A DNA stretch of 44,447 bases from Dimorphilus gyrociliatus (Eukaryota > Annelida > Polychaeta > Dinophilidae). Under the pieces are notes generated by a model. It was not told where the DNA came from. It saw only the letters and a list, made by a program, of their open reading frames with translations, and made no database searches. Position numbers and translations under genes: made by a program. The stretch is taken from positions 41,739-86,185 of the forward strand of contig CAJFCJ010000094.1 in assembly GCA_904063045.1 (NCBI GenBank), in the 5' to 3' direction. Shown in pieces: positions 32,973 to 44,011 of the stretch (within the stretch, counting starts at the first letter, position 1; every line of letters starts with the position of its first letter).

Positions 32973-33700
32973 TCAGCTAAAACATAAGATGTGCCATTGC
33001 CGCAAAGGTTTTGATGAAATTGGGAATTTTTGCGTAATTCTAATAGCTGGAAATGTACATTCTAATTTGTGGATTGAGTATCTAAGTATCTCTCCATCCG
33101 AATTTACATCACCTAAAAACACTCTTTTTACTGGTAATCTTTTAATTTTCCACTATCATCAGTCCAATGAAATTTATTTCGATTGTAGGATCCAGCCTTT
33201 GGATTGGATTCACTTAAACATTTCCTACTAGAAAAACAATTACAAATTCCATCAGTAAATTGAATGGCGTTAAAGAAACTATCATCCCAGAAGAGGAAAC
33301 CGTGATCGTTAACCATTGACGCGTGAGCAAGATAGGTAATACCTGGTGAGGAGTTTGTGACACTCTTTAAAAATATCGTTAACTCTTTTTCATTGAATTC
33401 TTCGTAAATTATTGACTTTTGATAGGTATACTTCTCTGAATAATGAATGCTGTGCAATTATTTTAGTTTTTCAGAATTATTGTCCAAATATACCATTCCA
33501 AATTCATTATTTATAATTTCACATGCCACATTTGATATACCACACTCAATGTACGGTTGTATTCGAAACGTACCGGAAGTGGTGTTTTTCTTTTGTAACG
33601 CTTCGAAACACGTTCTGTAAACTTCCTCTTCCAATTTGACGGATGAAAAAGTGAGTAATAAGAGTAGACAGTATGAAAATACTACATTTATAAAAAGCTA
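32973..33700 (-). pseudogene. Secreted fibrinogen/Caspr-like (CNC...LPV) domain protein, decayed
   Basis: Reads leftward from a hydrophobic segment VVFSYCLLLLLTFSS (signal peptide; its Met is not clear), then TCFEALQKKNTTSGTFRIQP, the fibrinogen-like opening C-x-E...SG-x-[YF]-x-[IV]-x-P. After about 80 residues comes FTDGICNCFSSRKC...HWTDDSGKL, then LPVKRVFLGDVNSDGE and HKLECT. This CNC / W-x-D-x-G-x-L / LPV / F-G-D / L-x-C series is typical of the truncated fibrinogen-like domain of neurexin IV/Caspr and related extracellular proteins. Defects: an in-frame TAA after NNSEKLK (about 33458) and a one-base frame change at the A-rich stretch near 33140 before LPV. Ends in TGA at 32973-32975. Confidence 0.6.
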
Positions 33701-33704
33701 AACT

Positions 33705-35189
33705 AGACTAAAATATTGAAGAGCTGTTCAATAGGATAGATGTAAAAAGCATTTTTAATAAATTATTAGTTACTTTTGAACTGTAACATCCTTATAAATT
33801 TTCTCTTAATATTTATAACTTGAAAAAAGAAAATATTTGTCATTGTAATATTTTCCAGTATTTTTAAAACAAGTTTTCTAGATAATCTATTTCATGGTTT
33901 GTACAATGTAAATGTTACTACTACTTTAATATCTACCTGTACAATATGTTAGTTTTGACAGTGATAGTTTGGTGAGAAACGTAAAAGGAAATGGCTCTGA
34001 ATGGCACACACTGACAACTCGTAGTTGAAAATAATTTAACAATTTGTATCTATAATTCAACAAAGGGGCAATAGTAAACGATATAACAAATTCATTAAAA
34101 AAATTTAACAAATGATACAATTAAAAACATCTGCTTTGATGAAATAGTTAATTATAATTATTGTTTGGAAAAGAGACGATTCTATTGTCATAAAGGCTAT
34201 TTTAATAGCGAAAGTGAAGTAACTAAATAAGTTCTATTGCGAAAAAGATGACAAAAATCAAATTGAATGTTTAGTAATTGATTTTAAAGCAAAATGGTTT
34301 CAAATGTTATCATTTAGCCATCAAATGTTCAAAATCAATTATTTTTGGTAAACACAAAAACAAAAAGAACCCGTCGATTGGCTGATATTTGTTTCTTTTT
34401 TATTATACTATAACTATAACCGATTGTGTTTGGTTACTACTTAACAAGAAACAATATTTAAAAATACAACAATATTTAGAAATTCAATTTTTAATAGTAT
34501 TGTAATGAAATATTTAGAAATAAAGATTAATGAAAACTGCTATAAATTATCACTACCTGAGATAACTAGTCATGAAATTATATTGATTTACTAACACTTT
34601 GGTTATATATATGGTAAATCATTACAAAAAATCAATTTTCGGAAACATAACATTTTAGGATCAATGCAACGAAAATAACTCTTTGTTGAACAGTTGGAAA
34701 ATTGAATATTCATTTCACAATCGAAAAAAAAAATTTTATCAATTAGGTCATGTAATTTTGTGTTTGATTATAAATCAGATTTGATATAAAACTTTATGGA
34801 TAAAAATTAACAATAAAATGTTCCAATGAAATTGATAAACGTAAAAAACATGAAAAGAAATGTGACTTGATAAAATTATTAATTATCTTTGATGTTTGCT
34901 ATTCATTCCAAAAAATGAAAAGAAGTGATAATTGCTGGAAATCTCCATCAGATGTTACCGAATAATCTAAAAAAGAAATTTAACTAGTCTGGTTGACGGA
35001 ACTGAAATTTTAACAGTTTTTTTTTATATTTACACCGAATTATTTGAAAAATTTTCAAAATTAAAAAACTTTTTTGTCACTAGTCATACAGTGATTAATC
35101 TCATTTTGTTTCTTTTTCCAACTAAAAAAATTCTATATGAATTAACGTTAACAAATCGTCCAATTGAAGTTTGTTGTGAGGTTTATAGA
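33705..35189. other. Intergenic, nothing recognised
   Basis: Very AT-rich; no frame, repeat or domain I can support. Confidence 0.35.
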
Positions 35190-35212
35190 AATATATATAT
35201 ATATATATATTA
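35190..35212. repeat. (AT)n microsatellite
   Basis: About eleven uninterrupted AT dinucleotides. Confidence 0.9.
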
Positions 35213-35491
35213 TATTCTCATTTAAACGCCTACAACGACATCAACATTAACATTTCAATAAGAAATATCTAAAACACAATTTTCTCAATTTAGAGAACCA
35301 CATACTTCAAAAGAACGCAAACCTCAGAAAGAATCTTTCTTTTGAATTAACAATAATATAAACATATTATCGAAAAAGGGTGTTTGAAAGTATTCCATAC
35401 TTTGCAAAACTTGTTCAGTCATTTTTTTGTCAGATTATCTCAAGATCTATTTCTCTTCTCTGCCGTCTCTGTTACAAATAATTATTTTCCA

Positions 35492-35630
35492 GCTTCGATA
35501 TATCAAGCGCAAACTCGAAAATAAGTTTAATAAGAAAGAAAAGTGCAACGGTATTTTAGATTGTAAAAGTAAAAATGATGAAAATTTTTCCCCAAAGCTT
35601 ACCAACTATGAATGTATGAAGAATGCATAA
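35492..35630 (+). pseudogene. Possible degenerate LDLa exon
   Basis: After the acceptor TTTTCCAG (ending about 35491) the frame reads LRYIKRKLENKFNKKEKCNGILDCKSKNDENFS. The CNGILDC...NDE part matches the second half of an LDLa module, including the acidic box, but the earlier Cys residues are missing and the frame stops soon after. A relic of the LDLa expansion seen at the left of the window, or a coincidence. Confidence 0.3.
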
Positions 35631-35899
35631 CCTAATCAAAATTCGCGCTCCTTAATTGATAATGTGCGAATGTATAACATTCATTATGTGGAACAACATT
35701 GTGGTTTATATTGCATCCAAGAATCTTTTGACCAAGAGAAGATAAACTTTAAAATTTTAATAAAAAAATATCTTTTTTCTTTGAAATATCTCAGTTTTAA
35801 AACCTCAGTAAATGAAAACTTTGTAGCGAATAAACCGAAAAATATCTTTTGAGATTTACAAGTGTTTTGGACATTTTTCATTTACAATCTGAATCTGTC

Positions 35900-37112
35900 T
35901 ATAAAAAATTCAAGAATTGTAAAATCGCTCCTTTCAATTAATGTCAACAAACTGGTGTTTAAATTATTTAAATTTTCGCTGATTTCTTCAACAGATTTCA
36001 TATAATTTTCCAATTGCACTCTTAATTTCATTTTCCTAGCATAATTCTCTTCAATGTTTTACAAGATTCTTCATACCCTTTTATTATTGAATTGCTGAGT
36101 TTTAAATTGTTTAAAAGGAAATTTTTTTTCATAGTTCAGTACAGAACAGCAATGCAAATTTACAAAATGTATAGGGATGGAAAAAGATTATCATCACAAG
36201 TTATGAAAATTGATAATAGAGGTTGACATTAGATGACTAAAGTAAACTTGAAAAATAAACAAATTTGAAATTGTTCACTTATCACCAATTGTAATTGTTT
36301 AAAATTTTTAAGGAAATGGTTAGATATTTAAAAAGTATTTTTGTCATATTAAGATTTCGAAATAAAAGTAAATTTTTGAATTACAGTGCACTAGAATTTC
36401 CAAAGTGATTTCATGACAAGTTTAACTGTTCCAGAAGGGATGATAATAATCAATAGATTCAATAGAATCTTAATTTTATATTTTTTTTCTAACAATTGTG
36501 AACAGTTTGAATATCTTTAGCATTCTATTTTTTGCAAAATTGCTGATTAAATTACTCCGTACAATAAGATACATATCTAGTAACACTGATTGATTTCCTT
36601 TTTGCCTTTGAAACAAGTAAAAAATTTCTTATCATTAAACAATAAATTTCATTTTCATTAGTTATTCTATCATGGAAAAAATTCCATAAATACAATTAAA
36701 CAGAAAAACGAATTAAGCAAATTTTGTCAACTTCCTATATCTCTTCTTTTTTTTAATCGATTATATATAGCAAATATTCAAAAAATCAATGATACCCATC
36801 TGACTTATTTTGTTGGAACATTACTGAACAATACCCTATATAAAGAAATCTCAATTTTTGAATTACAATGCGGGCCAAAACATAATAATACTTCATTGTA
36901 TATTTTAACTACAAATTTTCAATCGAACATTTTACGAGTATTCATCGAATCCCCATCGTTTTCTCTACTATACAGAATATCTTTTCTATAAATGATATAG
37001 ATGTCATTGTACTCTCATTTGGCATTCGAAAAATTTAGTGTTAAGATTACTGAAAAAATATATTTAAATATTATATTATTATAGTTCATTGCATTTCATT
37101 AGAATAAAATGA
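35900..37112. other. Intergenic, nothing recognised
   Basis: AT-rich, no supportable feature. Confidence 0.35.
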
Positions 37113-37438
37113 AAAAAAATTTCGGGAAAAAAGTCCAATATTTCAAAAAATGTTAAAATATTTGCTCCTAAAACTAATCCAAATTCGCCTCCTACATCTG
37201 CTAAAAGTTCTAACCATGTATATACGGGTCTTTCTATAAGCTCTTCAAAGAACATTATTGAAAAGAAGAGATTGACGACGACGAGACCGTCCGATGCAAA
37301 ATTTTTTATACCAAAAAATCATATCTTTTTCATAGTCAGGGTTAGTCTTTCAGTTTTGAGGATGAAAGAGATGTATGAAAAATACGACTGTGACATTGAT
37401 TTTTGCAGTTATATCTCAAGAATATTTTTTCATTTTTA
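37113..37438 (+). CDS. Possible exon of unknown protein
   Basis: A stop-free frame of about 108 codons without its own ATG, with markedly higher G+C in the middle (around 37250-37300). It encodes a Ser/Thr/Pro- and Lys-rich segment (NPNSPPTSAKSSNHVYTG, KKRLTTTRPSDAKFF) and then a hydrophobic stretch. Composition suggests an exon of a cytoplasmic or linker region, but there is no domain match; it could be chance. Confidence 0.25.
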
Positions 37439-37439
37439 A

Positions 37440-39458
37440 TTATCGCTTATGCACAATAGATTGTAAGGAGAGCATATTACATTCTGATTAGAATCTGCAT
37501 GAAAAATTTTAAGAGCAATCTTAACTTAGTCATAAAAATATAGAAAAAAATATTACACCTTTCATTTAAGGTGCGACGCATTTGTAATGGTTTTTTATAT
37601 AATTGGTGTGACAATGAGATAAGCATTGGCTGAAACGGTAACTTTTATCTTTATTACAATCACCATATGGCTTAGCAAGAAAATTGTTGATTTTTAATGT
37701 TGTTGAAAGAAGATATTCCTTTCCATAAGTTATCTTAATACTAGCTTTCTAGCCCATATTCCTGTCAACTATTGTAAAATTAGATGCATTGAAGAACTGT
37801 TGTTTGAATAAACACTATTATAAAAAAATATAATAAATGCACAATAATATTTTTTAATCAATTATTGTCTTTTGCAGTTAAAAATTTGTTTACAAATATA
37901 ACAGCATTTTCGGGCTTTTGACCTAAATCTCTGTACGAACCTTTTGAAGATATAAATTAAAGATTTTTCGAACAGAACAAAAGAAATTCTATATAAAGAA
38001 AGATTTGGATTTGGATTTTTTACCAATATTGTTTTGAGTGTATTTAGTTTTGAATAAAGTAGGAAAAGGACTTTATTTTAATAGTTACCGTGAAACATAT
38101 ATCTTAACGATATACATTGCGACGGTAAAGACAATTCAGCTACTGAACGTACAGCAAGGGCCACCTGGCTGGATTCTTAAAACGTTACGTTTAAAAGATA
38201 CATCGGCTCTCTGCCGGCTATTACAAACGTTAGTTATCGTAACTTATTCAACATTTAGATCGTGTAAGAAATATTAAAATATTTATAAAAATTTTAATAT
38301 AAAGTATGTTGAATAAATTAGGCAACATCTTTAATTGCCAACAGTGGGCTATGGTCTTTTAAAACGCAACGTAATAATACTCGCCCGGCGGCTCTTACAG
38401 AAATATGATTCAGTAGTTGAAATGTCTTCACCACTTTGACATTCTTTAATATAGATGTTAATAGGTGACTATTAAAATAAAGCCTATCCTGCTTTATTTA
38501 AAAAAGTATGTGATAAAACTTGTTTTTAATCGATAAAAAAAATTTGCGATAACTTGAAAAGTTTTCAAATGATTAGAAAATAATAAATAATGTAGCAGGT
38601 ATCCTACTTGATTGATATTAGATTTTTCTCTTCAAATACACTATTACTGATTACGCTAGATTGAAATTATTTGTAATCAATAAAATATTACTAAGGTACA
38701 ATTTTGCTGTTAAATCAGTCATTGAATTTCAATTATGTTATTCAACATTTTCATATTTTATCGAAAACGCTGCAATTTGCAATCCGAAATTGTATTTTGA
38801 ACTTAAAGACCGATATCGTCTGTCAGATATAATAAAAATTAGAAATAGAACAATTTTTGCATAATTATATTTTTGATAAGATCAAATTGAGAAAAAAACA
38901 TGTAAATAACATATCCTCCTGTAATAACATTTAAAAGTTACTTTTAATTTTGTATTCTCTAGTATAAATCTAAACAGATTTGGTACTTACAAAAAGAAAG
39001 TATGTGTGTCCGGCTTTTAACACATGACACCAGAATCAAGATAAATTGTCAGGAAAATGTTAGTTAAAGAATAGGGTGTAAAAACGCTTACCATTGGAGT
39101 ACGTCAAACTTATAAATTGAAAAAATTGCCTCAAAGCGATTAAATAATAATTTGCAAAATATTACGTATTTAAGGACCTGAAGTCCAAAAACTTTAAGAA
39201 ACAATATTAACAATAAGGATGTCTTTTGGTGAAGTTTGATTTTATTGATTAAGGAACAAACTTAATGATTTACAAACTTAGCAACTTAAGACAGCAAACA
39301 CACAAAATCTCCATATGTGTAAATGTTCTAGAAAAATACCTTCTTTTTAAATAATTACATGCCATTGTAGCACATTGAACATTTTCTTTTTCAACTGAAA
39401 AATGCTTTAATTTAAAGCATAATACAAAAAGCATTTCAGATTGTTAAGAAGACACACA
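37440..39458. other. Intergenic with two related GC-richer patches
   Basis: Mostly AT-rich. 38165-38228 and 38348-38400 share TTAAAACG..ACGT, a CGGC-rich centre and GCT.TTACA in the same order, as if two diverged copies of one unit. No tRNA or rRNA fold found. Confidence 0.3.
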
Positions 39459-40248
39459 ATGCCTGATAAAAGAGGATATATTCTGGTAATATATGTGATA
39501 TTATCATTCCTAGCAGTCTTCTCATTCCCATTTATTCTAACATTATTAAGAGATAACATAAGGTAAGTATTACCAACCATTCACAATGATTGAAAGAAAT
39601 CTATTTTAAATTGTTTAAGTAAACAATTATCTTTACTGTTTGTTTTTATCAAAAATCAACAGGAAGATAAAATATGCTAAAATTTTTATTCTGATTTATC
39701 CTCTTCTCAACACGCTAAATCCGATATTGGGAGCATGCTTTTTCAATAGATAAAACGTCATTTGGATGATAATACAATACGTCATTTTACTCATGTCATA
39801 TCCATTTATGGTTGTCATACACTTTTCAGCTGTACCAAGGACCATTGAGCATTATACTCTATTTACTTTCATATACTTGGCAATTATCATGCTCGTTGAC
39901 ATTCTTATCTATATTTTCTTCTGTAAGTTAGTTTTCCACTAGAAGAGACAGAGGAATGCGACAGAAAACGTCCCCAAATGCATTGAATACCCTAGCTATA
40001 ACCTCTCTGATTACCCCTAATCTTTAGATTGAATCTCCCTTACAACAAATCAATAGCTATTTTACTCCTAACCATTTCTCCATTCGAAGCCTTGCTTTCA
40101 AATATCTCACTTAGGGACGTTTTTTGTCGGCCCAAGAAGAGAGAGAGAGAGCGAAATGATTAATGGCCTAATTTTTTTTACAGTTTTCATTATGTTTAAA
40201 GCATCGTTTAAAAGAAAATCGGAAAAAAGAATTGTTGACCGAAATTAG
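39459..40248 (+). CDS. Four-TM membrane protein of unknown function
   Basis: Exons 39459-39562, 39663-39922 and 40184-40248; donors GTAAGT and acceptors CAACAG/TTTACAG, phases consistent. MPDKRGYILVIYVILSFLAV starts TM1; TM2 is FILIYPLLNTLNPILGACFF, TM3 IWMIIQYVILLMSYPFMVV, TM4 FTFIYLAIIMLVDILIY; a basic tail ends in TAG. An in-frame TAA at 39751-39753, between TM2 and TM3, interrupts it, so it may be a pseudogene or the first half of a receptor. Intron 2 contains a MITE. Two further well-spliced frames (40320-40378, 40460-40517: NYATVQVLNLNEERSN) follow in another phase and could be an alternative 3' end. Family not recognised; TM-only chemoreceptor-like proteins look similar. Confidence 0.4.
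39954..40133 (-). mobile_element. ~180-bp MITE, copy 5, in an intron
   Basis: Inverted orientation relative to the other copies: starts GAATGCGACAGAAAACGTCC and ends ...GGGACGTTTTTTGTCGGCCC. The interior is more diverged, but CCTAACCATTTCTCCATT is kept as the reverse complement. Purine-rich AGAAGAGA words lie on both sides (about 39942 and 40135), a possible offset target duplication. Confidence 0.8.
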
Positions 40249-40519
40249 AAATGTATGTATAGACAATATTTAACAAATACAGATTTATAATAAACATAAT
40301 TATTTTGTTTTGTTTCCAGAAGGAAAATAAGATGAATTATGCCACAGTTCAGGTTTTAAATTTAAATGAAGAGAGAAGGTAAATCTTAATTCATTAATTC
40401 ATTTTTTCGATAAAAAAAAAAGTAAATATAAAATTACTACTAAAAGTATTTATTTTCAGCAATGTTAACACAATTTTTAATAAAAATGGCCACTTCTGTA
40501 TAAATCACTACAAATGAAA

Positions 40520-41616
40520 CAATAAAAAATCAGCATATTAATAAAAATGTACTCACTCTTTATTTTATTAATCAAGCCGTTCGTTCTGAAGCGTGACACA
40601 GTTTTGATTTCCAGGTCCATCACTACTCAGTGCTAAGCAATGCTAAGACCTAAAAAGCTTGTCTTTGAGTCAACAATTCCATACAAGTTTTTTGCTTCCT
40701 TTATGATTGTAAATAAAATGGAAAGTACAAAATCTTAGATCCACCTATGACATAAATGATAGTAAAAGAATGTAGAAAAAGTATTGGGGTTCTTTTGGAG
40801 ACAATTGGAAAATGGACAGAATACTTCCTACCATATAAAAATTGTTAACAAAGGTATTATACATTCTAGAAATTGGACTGATTTACCAAATAAATCCATG
40901 GGCATTTGCATCCTTATCAAGTAGGTGGGCTGAGTCATATCAGATCGATAAATGAAAAGAAGCCTGTTTCCAGGAAAAGAATTGTTACGCAAAAAATATA
41001 CTCTTTTCATACATATTGCATACGATTTTCTTTTTCTAGGTTCAATGTTTACAGAGGACTGTAGACTTTTTCAAAAACCAACGAATTTCAGTAAGAGTTT
41101 TCCATTTGTAATCTTTTTTTATCAATAAATGTTTCGTATGGTTTGTTTTTTTTTCAATTTTGATAGACACTTTCAATAGTTCTATCGAAAAATTTTTTCA
41201 AAATATTCAATAAATGATTTTATTAGTTCACATGATGATGGAAATCTTGAATGTTCAGCAAATGAACTGAAGAATACTGCATTCATGCGAAAATAGTATT
41301 ACTAACGTCATGAAAATTTCTATTCACACATCAAACTGAAGCATATGTTTGAATGTTATTGTTTTAACTATGTAAATAATCATAACTGTAACTTTAAACT
41401 TAAGCAAATCAATTTATGTAAATTCACTTGTTCTACACAATATTTTAACGATATAATTGTTCACACTTTATCCACCATAAATGTATTTTGTTACATTCAA
41501 ATTTCATCTCCAGATGGCGTTACTGATTCTAAATAAACTGATTGCCAATTCTGCTGAAGGTGTTATTTGAATGAATAAAAAAGAATGTCAATTATTTCCA
41601 CGCTACCTTACACATA
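40520..41616. other. Intergenic or undetected exons
   Basis: One small stretch, 41041-41089, has a good acceptor (TTTTTCTAG) and donor (GTAAGAG) but encodes nothing recognisable. The rest is AT-rich. Confidence 0.3.
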
Positions 41617-41696
41617 CAGTATAGGCAAAAAGTCCCCAGCCACCCTGTAAAATTTTTAGTTTCCATATTAAGATATACAGAATAACTACTTTTAAT
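41617..41696 (+). mobile_element. Isolated transposon end
   Basis: CAGTATAGGCAAAAAGTCCC preceded by TA, and about 80 bp in all nearly identical to 17979-18059. No partner end is seen nearby, so a truncated relic of the same family. Confidence 0.75.
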
Positions 41697-41974
41697 AGAT
41701 AATATATTTCAACGTTATTAAATTTTAAGCGATTTTCTATTTCTATAATCTAATTACTGTTGATAATCTCTGACTACATTTATTAAATTCTAGGAAACAG
41801 TTAGACAAAGTGAAATGTCTCTAAAGGTATAAGGTTGTTCAAATGGGCGTGAAACCGTACCTGGATGAAACCGTTAAACACACATTTCTGTAATAAAAAA
41901 AAAATACTACTAAATATAAATTAAATATTTTCTTTCATGTGTACCAAAAAAATTAAAAAATATATATTTTTCAT

Positions 41975-42058
41975 GGCAGAAGTCGCCCACTACCCATTGC
42001 AGAAGTCACCCAGAACTAAGGCAGAAGTCGCCCAGAGGAGTGACAAAGGTCGCCCCAG
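41975..42058 (+). repeat. GCAGAAGTCGCCCA minisatellite, four units
   Basis: Units of about 22 bp start at 41975, 41999, 42021 and 42043, each [GA]CA[GA]A[AG]GTC[GA]CCC. plus a variable spacer. Much more GC-rich than the flanks. Confidence 0.8.
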
Positions 42059-43095
42059 TAAGTGAGAAAATATCTTTTTTCTTCTTGTTTTAAATATTTT
42101 AAATGTTTTGTTGATTTATTTAAGTTTTTCAGTGATAAAACAAGAAATGATTATACCAGTTTCCATTTTACACAGGATTTTTTTTACAAAAAATGTTTCA
42201 TTAAGCAGTTCCTAATCATTTAAAAAGATATTTAAAGAGGCAATTGTCAGTCCATTAATGAATCAGGCATTTAATTGAATCATTTCACTCAATTTGACTG
42301 TGAGACTGTCCTCATTTGACCCAAACTCTTCAGTTTTTACACTCAGCCTCACATTGGCAAGTGGTATGAGAAGTTTGTCAATGACAAAATGGCTGATATG
42401 GGATGTGCCTTTTTTGACAAAAATTTCATCAAAAACTTCTTTATGAAATTTGAATGTTTTTGAAAGTTCAAGATATATTTAGCTAAACTATGTGTTTTCA
42501 AGTTAAAACAGTCCTGGTTCTACTGGAAGTACTAAACAAATGTTTCATTTAAATGCTTTTATTCAAATAAGATACTTAAGCAAGTAATCATATCAAAGAT
42601 TAATAACAGGTAGATGCTTTCTTCTAACCGAGATTGTTTCTAGATGATTTTCTCAGATGATTAGATGATTCGAATGAAATGATAAGCGTTTATATAATAT
42701 GGGGTTTGTCTCTATCATCCGATTATCACAAATGTAGTTGTAGAACTGTATATCTTCAGCAACAGGAAATTTAACAGTCAAATTGCTTGTTTTTAGGAAA
42801 TATAATTGAATAACTTGGCCAAAGGTTTATGTGTTTTCTCAAGTATGTTTAAAGCGGGATTGGCATACTTTGCCTAATAGGGGGTTGGAAGAAAACGGCC
42901 AAGTAGGCTAAATTTAGGGTTAGAGCTCGGTAAAAGGTAAATTTGTGGATATTTTTCATAATTATGAAATTACATATATAGATTGTTTCAACAACCCCCA
43001 AGAAATTCTACAGCATATTTTGTATCAAAGTTGCACCTTTTAAAAGATATATTATTAAACATTTTTTTAAAAAGTGATTTGTTCTATTTTTTCAG
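42059..43095. other. Intergenic with a short MITE relic
   Basis: 42883-42965 keeps GAAGAAAACGGCC at one side and AATTTGTGGATATTTTT at the other, with TTTAGGGTTAG between: a shortened, diverged member of the ~200-bp MITE family. The upstream exons expected for the ENaC gene were not identified. Confidence 0.4.
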
Positions 43096-43428
43096 AAATA
43101 ATTTTCTGGCTATGGATGTATTTTTTACTCAGCTAAAGTATCAAAAGAGTGATTAGCAAAGAAGTTATGATATTGGCAACTTTTTTAGTGAGACTTACAA
43201 ATCCTGCTGCTTGTTCTGTTTTGTTTTCTTTAAAAGTTTTCTCTCTTTTCTTCAGGCGAGATTGGTGGCTTTCTGGGGTTGTTCCTTGGTGGAAGTATTC
43301 TAAGCTTTCTAGAGTTGCTTGACTTTCTCCTCAACCTTGTCACGAGAAAAATATATATATCAAATCGCCCAAAGTTTTTGACACTACTCAAACTATTAGC
43401 AGATAAACACAATTTTTTTGTGTTATGA
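43096..43428 (+). pseudogene. DEG/ENaC/ASIC channel, last two exons
   Basis: Exon 43096-43187 reads NNFLAMDVFFTQLKYQKSD, stop, QRSYDIGNFFS; after a 68-nt intron (A/GTGAGA ... TTCAG) exon 43256-43428 reads GEIGGFLGLFLGGSILSFLE and continues LLDFL into a basic tail ending in TGA. The GxIGGxLGLFxGxSxLxxxE block is the TM2/pore signature of amiloride-sensitive sodium channels, including the G-x-S selectivity filter, and the preceding L-x-Y...Y-[DE]-[VI] block is the family pre-TM2 segment. The splice phase is exact (A plus GC gives Ser). In-frame TAG at 43154-43156 falls where relatives usually have Gln. No extracellular Cys domain or TM1 found upstream, so either long introns or a 3' remnant. 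Confidence 0.8.
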
Positions 43429-44011
43429 AAGTGCAACTATGTGTGAAAATAATCCATTAAGACATCTTCGAACATCTTTGAATTATTTCTATTCACTTGC
43501 CAACATATTTAAAGAAAACCTTTTTAGTTTAGCGACAACATCTCTCTCCTAAAAATAGTTAACAGAGAGGAAATGCTGAGATTGAAAATAAAGTATCCAA
43601 CAGTCAGTTTTCTAAATCATTATAAATTCACGCACTACTTTAGACAATGTGTTTTGTCATTTTTAGCGGAAAAACACATTCAATATCCTGCTTTTTCGTA
43701 AATTTTCTTGCAATATCTAAACCAGTGTATCGACTTGATAAGATCAATAGAATATTTAAGTTTTCTTATATCAGTAAAGTGCGCGGTCGATTGCATTCAT
43801 TATCTGTCATTTTTGTGATATTTTCTTTTAAAAACATTTTCTTTTTTGGGTAGATTTTCTATAGCCCTCAGCTTGCTGTTGTTCAGACACTGATATGACA
43901 AAACCACCAACTGCTATACCACTGCTTAAAACAGTTTCTTAAACTCGGAAGAAACTGTATATTTACATTTGCAATTTTTCCAATCAAAACACAAAGAAAA
44001 AACTATTTTTT
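43429..44011. other. Intergenic, nothing recognised
   Basis: AT-rich; the VIT and VWA domains that normally precede the next domain were not found here. Confidence 0.35.

Noticed and set aside
33103-33121. 19-nt GT-AG intron in the Caspr-like gene
   Set aside because: The sequence itself encodes the conserved LPVKRVFLGD block in the next frame, so it is coding.
4400-43156. Reassignment of TAG/TAA to Gln, suggested by in-frame stops in the GPCR, polycystin, ENaC and others
   Set aside because: TGA also occurs in frame (C1q, about 14490), frameshifts accompany the stops, and two long multi-exon genes contain no interior TAG/TAA and end in TAA or TAG. Pseudogenisation explains the data better.
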